Shown piece by piece: positions 57,317-64,000 of a DNA stretch of 64,000 nt (within the stretch, counting starts at the first letter, position 1; each line of letters starts with the position of its first letter). The notes beneath the pieces are model-generated. The model did not search any database, had not been told where the DNA came from, and saw only the letters and a program-made list of their open reading frames with translations. Location: contig NZ_CP066308.1 in assembly GCF_016406105.1 (NCBI RefSeq), positions 1,895,501 to 1,959,500 on the forward strand. Direction: 5' to 3'. Position numbers and translations under genes: made by a program. The stretch comes from Brevibacillus composti. GTDB lineage: Bacteria > Bacillota > Bacilli > Brevibacillales > Brevibacillaceae.

Positions 57317-57394
57317 GAACCGCCGTATACCGAACGGTACGTACGGTGGTGTGGGAGGTCGGCTACTCAACTAATGGGTAGCCCCCTACCCGAT
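57317..57394 (+). ncRNA. Intron domains V and VI
   Basis: Domain V: CCGCCGTA pairs with TACGGTGG, then TACC with GGTA around a GAAC tetraloop, with the CG bulge on the 3' side, as in the catalytic hairpin. Domain VI: GGCTACTC (57361-57368) pairs with GGGTAGCC (57376-57383), including a G-U pair, around AACTAAT, before the 3' splice site. Confidence 0.8.
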
Positions 57395-57420
57395 TTTGCT
57401 CTCTTTGCTTCTAGCGCCGA

Positions 57421-57627
57421 TTAACCGGGGTGGGCGAGCTGGAGCAAGAGCAGAGCGCAGCCCAGTACGATATTGGTCCAGCCGAGTATGTTGGCCGCCT
57501 TCGTTTCGCGATGCATGCGGAGGAGCCGGTAGCCGGCAGCATCTACGCGGATCACGAAGACCCCCGATAACAGCAACAAACAAACTGCGTAATCGTAATA
57601 GCCGATTTCCAGAGAGAGGTTAATGCA
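57421..57627 (-). pseudogene. Remnant of a CLC_0170-type small membrane protein gene
   Basis: Reading the minus strand toward 57421, one frame gives about 67 residues with two hydrophobic helices and the phrase RMHRETKAANILGWTNIVLG. This resembles the CLC_0170 family of small membrane proteins often found beside spore germination genes (recalled, not searched). The stop is TAA at 57421-57423. No ATG, GTG or TTG with a ribosome site starts it: the frame runs back through ATT into the truncated gerAB fragment. The start was probably lost with the deletion next to it. Confidence 0.5.
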
Positions 57628-57876
57628 GCGTGAAATAATAACTGGAAAACAGGGTAGTGAATACGGCGGTCACCCATACGGCGAGGAAGAGGATGTCCAG
57701 CCTCTCCAATATATAGGCCGGCAACGATGTCATCCGGGCCAGTTCCAGGGTAGGCCAGAGGAGCAGCTTCGTCTCCTCGGCGCCAAAGATGGCGATGCTG
57801 GCGATCACGATGAGCACATAGAGACCGCCGGAGACCAGAATGGCGAGGCTGGAGGCCCACAGGGCTTTGGCCGGAG
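57620..57876 (-). pseudogene. Fragment of a GerAB-type spore germination permease
   Basis: The frame ending at 57620 contains GAEETKLLLWPTLELARMTS, LPAYILERLDILFLAVWVTA and VFTTLFSSYYFTLH, a typical internal part of GerAB/endospore germination permeases (roughly 90 of about 365 residues). It has no start or end of its own: on one side it is joined to gerAA sequence, on the other it stops one codon after FTLH, where a normal protein continues for about 70 residues. Confidence 0.85.
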
Positions 57877-58601
57877 AATAGCAAGGCGACCAGTCGGGAC
57901 AGGCGTACAAAGCTGGAGAGAACGAAGCGCTCCGAGTAATCGTCGACAGACTGATAAAATTGGCTGAACACGGCAGGTGCGATCAGAGCAAAGGGAGAGC
58001 CGTCTACGAGAATGACCACGCGCCCCTCCAGCAAATTGGCAACAGACTTGTCAGGCCGCTCTGTATTTTGTATTTGCGGAAAGGGAGAAATATTATGGTC
58101 CTCTATATACTGTTCCAAATAGCCGGAATCTACCATACGTCGATATCTATGGTACCGAGGCGTCTCAGCACCTCTGTCACGAGGGAGGGATGGCAGACAT
58201 CCCGAAGGTAGCAGACGGCCACTTTTCTCCGCCAGGACGAAACTGCCCGAGAGCAGAGATTCATAGGCAATTCCCTCCAGAGACGGCGATTGCCGCTTCC
58301 CGTCTTCATCGTGAGGCGGGGAAGCGGAGAGCAGAGGACGGAGGACGCCGTTTTGAATCTCCTGTTTGTCGACCATATTTTCCAAATCAAATAGCGCCGC
58401 CGGGTATCGGCCAAACGCGTCAAAGCGACGAATGATCAGATCGTCTGTCCCATCGAAAATCTGCTGCAGGTGGTCGATATTCTTTTCCAATTCGGAAGCT
58501 ATTCGCCCGTATTCAGTAGGGGCAGAATAAGACTGCTTCATCGGGTAGCGAGGCACCGCTCTTTTTTGCTTTTTCTGTTTGAGCCACTGCAAAAGAGACA
58601 A
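57875..58601 (-). pseudogene. Degraded GerAA-type germinant receptor subunit gene
   Basis: Minus-strand coding starts at 58601 (MSLLQWLKQKK) and shows GerA features: DDLIIRRF, YESLLSGSFVLAE, then DSGYLEQYIEDHNISPFPQI, NTERPDK, LLEGRVVILVDGSPFALI and FVRLSRLVALLFS. At least three lesions are visible. Near 58227 about 80 expected codons are missing and the frame changes to KVAVCYLRDVCHPSLVTEVL. Near 58130-58142 a small indel after TIDIDV returns to the first frame. Near 57875 the gene jumps to gerAB. The whole membrane domain after its first helix is lost, so no receptor can be made. Confidence 0.88.
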
Positions 58602-58716
58602 GTGGATAGTCCCCTTTCGCTAAGTTACCGAATAGTCTGTCAGTTTTTTTTCAATTCCATACGATTTTGGGGCATTTTTTTCTCCTACAGTTAATTTTGT
58701 AAGTAGTTCTTTTTTC

Positions 58717-58746
58717 TTGTGTTCCACTTTTCCATTCGGGTATAAT
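58717..58746 (+). promoter_or_regulatory. Sigma-A promoter of the RNase J gene
   Basis: TTGTGT (58717-58722), an 18-base spacer and a perfect TATAAT (58741-58746) precede the gene by 66 bases. Confidence 0.8.
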
Positions 58747-58812
58747 GAGAATAAGTGATTTGGGGCGGTTAATTGAGTGTGATAGACAACTAAATATAGG
58801 AGGTTACATGTT

Positions 58813-60489
58813 TTGGCAAAATCGAATCACTCTGTTCTCATTTTCGCCCTGGGCGGAGTAGGCGAAATTGGGAAGAATATGTACGTGGTCCAATGCGATG
58901 ATGACATCGTAGTCATCGACGCTGGCCTGAAATTTCCAGAGGAGGAAATGCTGGGAATTGACATGGTCATCCCGGACATCACGTATCTGGAGGAAAACCG
59001 CGACAAGGTACGCGGCATTATTGTTACGCACGGACACGAAGACCACATTGGCGGGCTGAGCTATGTGCTGAAACGATTGAAAGTACCGGTATACGCAACA
59101 AAATTAACCTTGGGCCTGATCGATGCAAAATTAAAAGAAGCGGGTATCCTAAACGAAACCAAGCGGATTTTAATTAACAGCGATTCGGAGTTGGTTCTCG
59201 GCAATTTGAAAGCGACATTTTTCCGCGTAAACCACAGCATTCCGGATAGTGTAGGCGTCTGTTTGGAAACACCGGAAGGCTACGTGGTGCACACGGGAGA
59301 TTTCAAGTTTGACCAAACGCCTGTCAACAATCAGGTTGCAGATCTGGCGAAAATGGCCATGATCGGCGACCGCGGTGTTTTATGCCTGCTGTCTGACAGC
59401 ACCAACGCAGAGCGCCCCGGTTTTACCGGCTCAGAGCGTTCTGTAGGCAAGGCCCTCATGGATGTGTTCAGCAAAGCGACAGGACGGATTATTGTCTCCA
59501 CCTTTGCTTCCAACGTTCACCGCATCCAGCAAGTCGTGGATGCAGCGGCGCAGTATGGGAGAAAAGTCGCCGTCGTCGGCAGGAGCATGCAAAACGTTAT
59601 CAACATCAGCAGAGATCTCGGGTATCTTCATATGCCTGACGGGCTGTTGATCGATACAGATGAGGTAAACAAGCTGCCCGCCGAGCAAGTCGCTATCTTA
59701 TCCACTGGAAGTCAGGGAGAGCCGATGTCCGCGCTCACCCGCATGGCCCGATCCGCCCATCGGAAAATAGACATTCTTCCAGGGGACACCGTAATCATTG
59801 CAGCTACCCCCATTCCGGGCAACGAAAAGTACGTCGCGCGTACGATTGATCAGTTGTCCCGTATTGGCGCCGAAGTTATTTATGGCGGTCATGGACCGAA
59901 CGGAACCGTCCACGTCTCCGGTCACGGCAGTCAGGAAGAGCTTCGCCTGATGTTGAATCTGATGAAGCCGAAGTATTTTATTCCCATTCACGGAGAGTTC
60001 CGCATGCTCAAAATGCACAGCATCCTGGCTGAACAAGTGGGCATTCCGAGTGAAAACATCTTCCTTTTGGATAATGGAGACACCGTGGAGATCTCGGGAG
60101 GAAAAGCACGCTACGGCCCGAAGGTTCATGCAGGAAACGTCTTGATCGACGGCCTGGGTGTCGGGGATGTAGGAAATATTGTTCTTCGGGACAGAAAATT
60201 GTTATCGCAGGATGGAATTCTGGTAGTCGTCGTTACACTCAGCAAACAAAATGGTACGATTTTGTCCGGACCTGACATCATTTCGCGCGGATTTGTATAC
60301 GTCCGCGAGTCGGAAGAATTGTTGGACGAGGCAAATCGCATCGTCACCCAAACACTTGTGAAATGCATGGAAGAAAATGTGAATGAATGGTCTTCACTCA
60401 AGAACAACGTAAAAGAAGCGCTTGGTCGTTTCTTATACGAGGAGACGCGTCGTCGTCCAATGATCTTGCCGATTATCATGGAAGTGTAG
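58813..60489 (+). CDS. rnjB: Ribonuclease J (rnjB locus)
   Basis: This 558-residue metallo-beta-lactamase/beta-CASP ribonuclease processes and degrades RNA. The motif HGHEDH (H73, H75, D77, H78) is complete, SDSTNAERPGFTGSE and the beta-CASP region follow, then IHGEFRMLKMHS. The C-terminal domain is present. Position after dapA corresponds to B. subtilis ymfA (rnjB, RNase J2), whose motif is degenerate as I recall, whereas this one looks like J1. A TTG start nine bases after AGGAGG is used; the ATG at 58808 is in another frame. Confidence 0.93.
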   Translation: MAKSNHSVLIFALGGVGEIGKNMYVVQCDDDIVVIDAGLKFPEEEMLGIDMVIPDITYLEENRDKVRGIIVTHGHEDHIGGLSYVLKRLKVPVYATKLTLGLIDAKLKEAGILNETKRILINSDSELVLGNLKATFFRVNHSIPDSVGVCLETPEGYVVHTGDFKFDQTPVNNQVADLAKMAMIGDRGVLCLLSDSTNAERPGFTGSERSVGKALMDVFSKATGRIIVSTFASNVHRIQQVVDAAAQYGRKVAVVGRSMQNVINISRDLGYLHMPDGLLIDTDEVNKLPAEQVAILSTGSQGEPMSALTRMARSAHRKIDILPGDTVIIAATPIPGNEKYVARTIDQLSRIGAEVIYGGHGPNGTVHVSGHGSQEELRLMLNLMKPKYFIPIHGEFRMLKMHSILAEQVGIPSENIFLLDNGDTVEISGGKARYGPKVHAGNVLIDGLGVGDVGNIVLRDRKLLSQDGILVVVVTLSKQNGTILSGPDIISRGFVYVRESEELLDEANRIVTQTLVKCMEENVNEWSSLKNNVKEALGRFLYEETRRRPMILPIIMEV

Positions 60490-60502
60490 ACTAGTGATGA
60501 AT

Positions 60503-60547
60503 AAAGGAGCCAATGGCCTTTTTATAAAAGGTTGTTGGTTCCTTTTT
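60503..60547 (+). terminator. Terminator after rnjB
   Basis: A 20-base stem (60503-60522 with 60526-60545) containing four G-U pairs closes on a TAT loop, and T residues continue at the end. It also faces the convergent small genes. Confidence 0.88.
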
Positions 60548-60593
60548 TAATGGTAAAGTTGTAAATATTCTCATAATATGACCGCGACACAAA

Positions 60594-60616
60594 CAAAAAA
60601 GCGCCGCTGAGGGCGC
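60594..60616 (-). terminator. Terminator of the minus-strand small genes
   Basis: On the minus strand, GCGCC pairs with GGCGC around a six-base loop and is followed by six T residues (plus-strand A run 60595-60600). A second small hairpin (GGCTG/CAGCC) lies just before it. Confidence 0.7.
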
Positions 60617-60642
60617 CTAAGGCTGTGAGACAGCCGAGATAT

Positions 60643-60786
60643 TTAGGATTCCGGCGTACTGTACGGACTCGGAGATGCTTTTTCCATGTGTTCATTCTTG
60701 TTCTCCGGCTCTCGCTGGACCTTCTCCGCACTTTTCGAGAAGCCCTCTCGCTTTAACCGCTCCACTAAGAGCTCTTTGTCGTTCAT
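60643..60786 (-). CDS. Small charged protein, 47 residues, unknown
   Basis: An ATG at 60786 (minus strand) follows AAGGTGA at good distance and reads MNDKELLVERLKREGFSKSA, then EKVQREPENKNEHMEK and a Ser/Pro-rich tail, ending with TAA at 60643. It is hydrophilic, without cysteine or membrane helix. A terminator lies 27 bases behind it. It would be easy to miss because of size. I know no family for it. It probably shares a transcript with the gene upstream at 60854-61099. Confidence 0.6.
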   Translation of the reverse strand: MNDKELLVERLKREGFSKSAEKVQREPENKNEHMEKASPSPYSTPES

Positions 60787-60853
60787 CGGTTCACCTTCTT
60801 TCTATGAGAGATTTTTTGCAAGCCAAGAGTGAATCGGCAGCTTGCCCAATTGA

Positions 60854-61099
60854 TTATGTGTCAGCGTCTGGAAACATGCTGTCATAACCGGTCCGGGGAA
60901 TATCGATATTCTTCTCTTTTCCAGTCCGGTCAATCTTGCCGTCATTCGTTCCTTCCATATAGTCATCACTGACCTGTTCGTGCGTGATGGCCAGGCCCTG
61001 ATCCGTGAAGGAACGGCTTTGGTAATCGGCGGGATCATACGTATTCTCTGCGACGTCTTCAGCGATTTGCTGCAGGTCTGTAGATTGGTTATTCTCCAC
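60854..61099 (-). CDS. YozQ-like DUF4025 family small protein
   Basis: This 81-residue acidic protein contains [20 protein letters not shown] followed by [20 protein letters not shown], the core of the YozQ/DUF4025 family as I remember it, in Bacillales. A GTG start at 61099 follows GGGAGGG (minus strand) with six-base spacing. No membrane segment or signal is present. Function unknown. It is divergent from tepA, with 184 bases between the two starts. Confidence 0.8.
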   Translation of the reverse strand: MENNQSTDLQQIAEDVAENTYDPADYQSRSFTDQGLAITHEQVSDDYMEGTNDGKIDRTGKEKNIDIPRTGYDSMFPDADT

Positions 61100-61225
61100 A
61101 GGCTACCCTCCCTTCTCCACATGCCGCGCGTATAAAATCGGGCGCATTCCCTATTATCTGCATGAAGGGCAGCTTCGACCCAAAAACTTTGTAAATCCGC
61201 ACAAAGAACGAGAATTTCCTTTCCT

Positions 61226-61256
61226 TGCATTTTTTACCCGCGAGCTATCCATACTA
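61226..61256 (+). promoter_or_regulatory. Sigma-G/sigma-F-like promoter of tepA
   Basis: TGCATT (61226-61231) and CATACTA (61250-61256) are separated by 18 bases and match forespore promoters (about TGAATA and CATACTA). The start of transcription would be near 61263, just before the ribosome site of tepA. Confidence 0.5.
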
Positions 61257-61283
61257 TCACCGACCAGTGAAGGAGGAGGATTC

Positions 61284-62102
61284 ATGCAAAAACGTAACAG
61301 GCCTGATTATTTGAATCAACCGCCTTTTAGCGGGGCTGAAGAGCCGCAGCAGCCGACTCCGGTCGTAGAGCCGCAGCGCGTACCGCAGCCCCCGGCAGAA
61401 AGCCCGGCCCCTGAAGATTCCAAGAAGCGCTTGCTCGATTCCATTACCCAACTGGGACAGACCAACGTCCCGCAATTGGAGAGCAATATCTATTGCCTGA
61501 CGGTGATCGGTCAGGTAGAGGGACATATTCAGCTCCCCCCGCAAAACAAGACGACCAAATACGAACATCTCATTCCCCAGCTGGTAGCTGCTGAGCAAAA
61601 TAGCAAAATCGAGGGCGTACTGGTGATCCTCAATACGGTCGGCGGGGACGTGGAAGCGGGTCTGGCCATCGCGGAAATGGTTGCCTCTCTGTCCAAGCCC
61701 GTGGTCACGCTGGTGCTGGGAGGAGGGCACAGTATCGGGGTGCCGATAGCAGTGGCAGGGGATTATTCCTTTATCGCGGAAACCGCTACGATGACGATCC
61801 ATCCGATTCGCTTGACGGGTCTCGTCATTGGCGTGCCGCAAACCTTTGAATATCTGGACAAAATGCAAGACCGCGTCGTCAGCTTCATCGCCCGTCACTC
61901 TCGAATTTCCGAAGAAAAGTTCCGCGAATTGATGCTCAAGACCGGGGAGCTGACCCGCGATATCGGAACCAATGTCGTCGGTACCGATGCCGTCAAACAC
62001 GGGTTGATCGATGAAGTCGGCGGGCTCGGAAAGGCGCTCAAAAAGCTGAATGAACTGATCGAGAAGGCGAGAGCCGGCAACGGAGAGAAGGTGCTGCAGT
62101 GA
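61284..62102 (+). CDS. tepA: ClpP-like serine protease TepA (YmfB)
   Basis: The 272-residue protein has a proline-rich N-terminal extension (about 12-45) and a ClpP-fold domain with the nucleophile S150 ([12 protein letters not shown]) and H173 (TIHPIRLTG). B. subtilis TepA was first linked to secretion and later to breakdown of spore proteins during outgrowth. GGAGGAGG precedes the ATG. ylzJ overlaps its end. Confidence 0.92.
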   Translation: MQKRNRPDYLNQPPFSGAEEPQQPTPVVEPQRVPQPPAESPAPEDSKKRLLDSITQLGQTNVPQLESNIYCLTVIGQVEGHIQLPPQNKTTKYEHLIPQLVAAEQNSKIEGVLVILNTVGGDVEAGLAIAEMVASLSKPVVTLVLGGGHSIGVPIAVAGDYSFIAETATMTIHPIRLTGLVIGVPQTFEYLDKMQDRVVSFIARHSRISEEKFRELMLKTGELTRDIGTNVVGTDAVKHGLIDEVGGLGKALKKLNELIEKARAGNGEKVLQ

Positions 62103-62332
62103 TCTTTTATTCCGTCATGCCGATGGAAGTCGTATTCGAAGGGATGGATCAACTGGAGAAGCAAGTATTGCAGGAACTGCCCGTTGGCGAGGCGACCATG
62201 CTTGTCCAGCAGACCGGCCCCTATGAGGGCAGGCTGGTCCGCCTGATTAGCCCCAACCCGCAGGATTATCTCAATCCGGCGTACGCGCCGGGTCAGGTCA
62301 TCCGTTTTCGCCCCGAGCGATTCGGGGAATAA
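62099..62332 (+). CDS. ylzJ: YlzJ-like protein
   Basis: This 77-residue protein ([34 protein letters not shown]) belongs to the YlzJ family, a conserved partner of tepA. A GTG start overlaps the tepA stop (GTGA). Function unknown. Confidence 0.9.
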   Translation: MIFYSVMPMEVVFEGMDQLEKQVLQELPVGEATMLVQQTGPYEGRLVRLISPNPQDYLNPAYAPGQVIRFRPERFGE

Positions 62333-62381
62333 GTCCTGTATTTCTACGATTTTCCTGTGTTATACTAGATGTGAACGAACA

Positions 62382-62413
62382 GCAGCCGAACATCATGCCG
62401 GCTGCCTTTTTAT
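62382..62413 (+). terminator. Terminator after tepA-ylzJ
   Basis: GCAGCCG (62382-62388) pairs with CGGCTGC (62399-62405) over ten bases, followed by CTTTTTAT. A TATACT hexamer at 62361-62366 lies before it, without a good -35. Confidence 0.8.
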
Positions 62414-62464
62414 ACGCATGCAGGCTTATGCCGTCGCGGGAATGAGAGAAAGGAGGCATGCCAT

Positions 62465-64000
62465 CTGAGTAGAAGAGAGAAAAGACAGTCGCAAACGGCA
62501 GTAGCCTCTGTTGTCAAACTGGAGCTGGTGGGTCTGGTCGTGATCGTCCTGAGCCTGATCGGTCTGTTGGAGAGCGGGTGGCTAGGCAAAAACATCCTCG
62601 CCTTCCTGTTCCGGTTTTTGGCGGGATCGTGGGATTTCACCATCCCCGTCTTGATGATGGGACTGTCCGTACATATGATGTTTACGCGCAAGCCGCCGCG
62701 CCTGTCGATACGCGTATGTGGCTTGCTGTTGATTCTGCTCGCCGTATTGACCTGGGATCATCTGATTTTGTACAAGCAGATCACAGCGGGAGGCACATTT
62801 GCCGAGCAGAGCATCCTGAAAGTGACGTGGGACCGGCTCTTGCTCGACCATGGTCAAAAGGTTTCGACGACCGGTGTGGGCGGAGGCATGGTCGGTGCCC
62901 TGCTGTTCGCGATCTGCAACGCTTTGGTTGGCCTCGTCGGGACCGGGCTGATGATCGGTTTTCTGTTCCTGGTCGGATTGATGTTCTTATTTAATCTCTC
63001 GTACGTGGATATCGCCCTTTTTGTGAAGGACAAGCTGGCTTCTCTGTATGCCAAGATAAAAGATTCAGTCAAAGATTCGATAGACATGCTGCAAAGCGAG
63101 AGCCAGAAAAGAAAGCAGCAGGCGGAGGCCGCGCGCGAAGCCGCCAAATCGAAGCAGGCGGAAGAAGCGGCCGCGGGTACAGGTGTGCCTGTCGGCGAGA
63201 CTGCCGCAGGAGCCGCACCGGTAGTCGAAGCGATGCCTGGCGAGACAGATCGTGACCCTGGGCAGCCTGTCGTAGCGCCGTTAATTCGCGATTTTGCCGA
63301 AAAGCTGGCAACCGAACAGGACAGCGATACAGACGGAAATGGACATGTTCACGCCGGACACAGTCAAACCGGACCGGCTGCTCTCAAACAGGGGGCTGGA
63401 CCATACAGGCAGGCAGACCGGGAAATTACCTTCTCCCTCGAAGGAGAGGAAGAAATTTTTGGCACGCTGGAGGAAGCGGGCGCACAGCTCAGCATTCCGT
63501 ATATCTTGCCGAGCATCCAGATGCTGTCCCGCCCCAAAGGGTATACGCCGGGCAAGGACGTCGATCACACGTCCAATGCCAACAAACTGGTGCAGACGCT
63601 GAAAAGCTTTGGCGTCAACGCCATCGTCTCGGAGGTCCATCGCGGCCCCGCCGTGACGCGCTATGAAGTGCAGCCTGCCACCGGCGTAAAAGTGAGCAGA
63701 ATCGTCAGTTTGACCGATGATCTCGCGCTGGCGCTGGCGGCAAAGGACATACGGATCGAAGCGCCCATCCCTGGCAAATCGGCCATCGGGATCGAGATTC
63801 CCAATTCCGAGGTGGCGATGGTCTCCCTCCGAGAAGTGCTGGAAGCTCCCTCCTACCAGGATGCCTCGGCCAAACTGACCGTCGCGCTGGGCCGGGATAT
63901 TTCCGGCGAGCCGATCGTGGCCGATCTGACCAAAATGCCCCACCTTCTCGTAGCCGGTGCGACCGGGAGCGGAAAGTCCGTCTGCATCAACGGCTTGATC
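62465..64000 (+). CDS. spoIIIE: DNA translocase FtsK/SpoIIIE (partial, cut by window end)
   Basis: FtsK/SpoIIIE pumps DNA through the division or sporulation septum. The visible 512 residues comprise a basic N-terminus, four membrane helices (about 18-185), an Ala/Glu-rich linker (about 205-320) and the start of the motor domain, with Walker A AGATGSGKS near 499-507. The frame contains no ATG, GTG or TTG at its start. GGAGG at 62452-62456 sits eight bases before CTG 62465, making CTG the likely start; the next choice, GTG 62525, would cut into the first helix. Confidence 0.93.
   Translation, partial: MSRREKRQSQTAVASVVKLELVGLVVIVLSLIGLLESGWLGKNILAFLFRFLAGSWDFTIPVLMMGLSVHMMFTRKPPRLSIRVCGLLLILLAVLTWDHLILYKQITAGGTFAEQSILKVTWDRLLLDHGQKVSTTGVGGGMVGALLFAICNALVGLVGTGLMIGFLFLVGLMFLFNLSYVDIALFVKDKLASLYAKIKDSVKDSIDMLQSESQKRKQQAEAAREAAKSKQAEEAAAGTGVPVGETAAGAAPVVEAMPGETDRDPGQPVVAPLIRDFAEKLATEQDSDTDGNGHVHAGHSQTGPAALKQGAGPYRQADREITFSLEGEEEIFGTLEEAGAQLSIPYILPSIQMLSRPKGYTPGKDVDHTSNANKLVQTLKSFGVNAIVSEVHRGPAVTRYEVQPATGVKVSRIVSLTDDLALALAAKDIRIEAPIPGKSAIGIEIPNSEVAMVSLREVLEAPSYQDASAKLTVALGRDISGEPIVADLTKMPHLLVAGATGSGKSVCINGLI

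Larger units (their letters stand above)
55494..57394 (+). mobile_element. Group II intron, probably class C, inserted behind a terminator
   Basis: The 5' end GTGCG (55494-55498) matches the group II consensus GUGYG. The 3' end CTACCCGAT ends in AT at 57393-57394 behind domains V and VI. The length of about 1.9 kb, one internal RT gene without an endonuclease domain and the target site directly after a terminator stem and T tract are hallmarks of class IIC introns. GAGGAAAG at 55735-55742 could pair with the exon end TTTTTCTC, allowing two G-U pairs, as EBS1. Bases 55494-55897 hold the structured RNA domains I-III and no other gene. Confidence 0.85.

Noticed and set aside
60522..60731. A 69-codon minus-strand frame overlapping the 47-residue gene
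   Set aside because: It lies out of frame with the gene that has a ribosome site, and runs through the terminator into the rnjB terminator.
60802..61230. A 142-codon minus-strand frame over the YozQ-like gene
   Set aside because: Different frame from the recognisable DUF4025 core, Arg/Thr/Ser-rich translation, no suitable start site.

Overview
The window is a continuous piece of chromosome from an endospore-forming, flagellated, Gram-positive rod of the order Bacillales. Gene order and protein character fit Brevibacillus or a close relative best. That genus call is an inference from synteny (ispG between rseP and proS, fla/che operon running into rpsB, spoVF-asd-dapG-dapA, rnjB, tepA, spoIIIE), not from a database match. 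No rRNA, tRNA, CRISPR array, prophage or plasmid element was recognised. All genes are on the + strand except a decayed germination locus and two small genes between 57.4 and 61.1 kb.

1-21.6 kb: the distal part of the fla/che operon. It runs from the hook gene (flgG/flgE) through swrD, fliL, fliM, fliY, cheY, fliO, fliP, fliQ, fliR, flhB, flhA, flhF, flhG, cheB, cheA, cheW, cheC and cheD, then a small membrane protein, sigD and fapA, then three poorly characterised genes (a small charged protein, a SwrB-like protein and a YceG/MltG-like protein without its catalytic domain). Genes mostly overlap or nearly touch, and a strong terminator closes the unit at 21.55 kb.

21.6-32.1 kb: translation and envelope genes rpsB, tsf, pyrH, frr, uppS, cdsA, dxr, rseP, ispG and proS. 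Here two isoprenoid (MEP) enzymes sit beside the polyprenyl synthase that uses their product. 32.2-36.5 kb: polC, closed off upstream by a terminator. 36.5-47.7 kb: the rimP-nusA-rnpM-ylxQ-infB-ylxP-rbfA-nrnA-truB-ribF operon with a promoter and attenuator-like hairpin, then rpsO and pnp with their own signals.

47.7-55.5 kb: ylxY (deacetylase-like), mlpA, ymxH, then dpaA-dpaB-asd-dapG-dapA. This last group makes aspartate semialdehyde and dihydrodipicolinate and converts the latter to dipicolinic acid for the spore core. 55.5-57.4 kb: a complete group II intron with an RT/maturase, inserted directly behind the dapA terminator hairpin. 57.4-58.6 kb, minus strand: a spore germinant-receptor (ger) operon reduced by deletions and frameshifts to a pseudogene.

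58.7-64 kb: an RNase J gene, two small minus-strand genes, tepA-ylzJ (with a sigma-G-like promoter) and the 5' part of ftsK/spoIIIE, which appears to start with CTG and is cut by the window end. The most notable items are the multi-lesion ger remnant, the terminator-associated intron, the CTG start, several unannotated RNA hairpins and the lineage-specific small proteins around sigD. I did not find a convincing wholly new multi-gene system; most of the window is conserved core chromosome.
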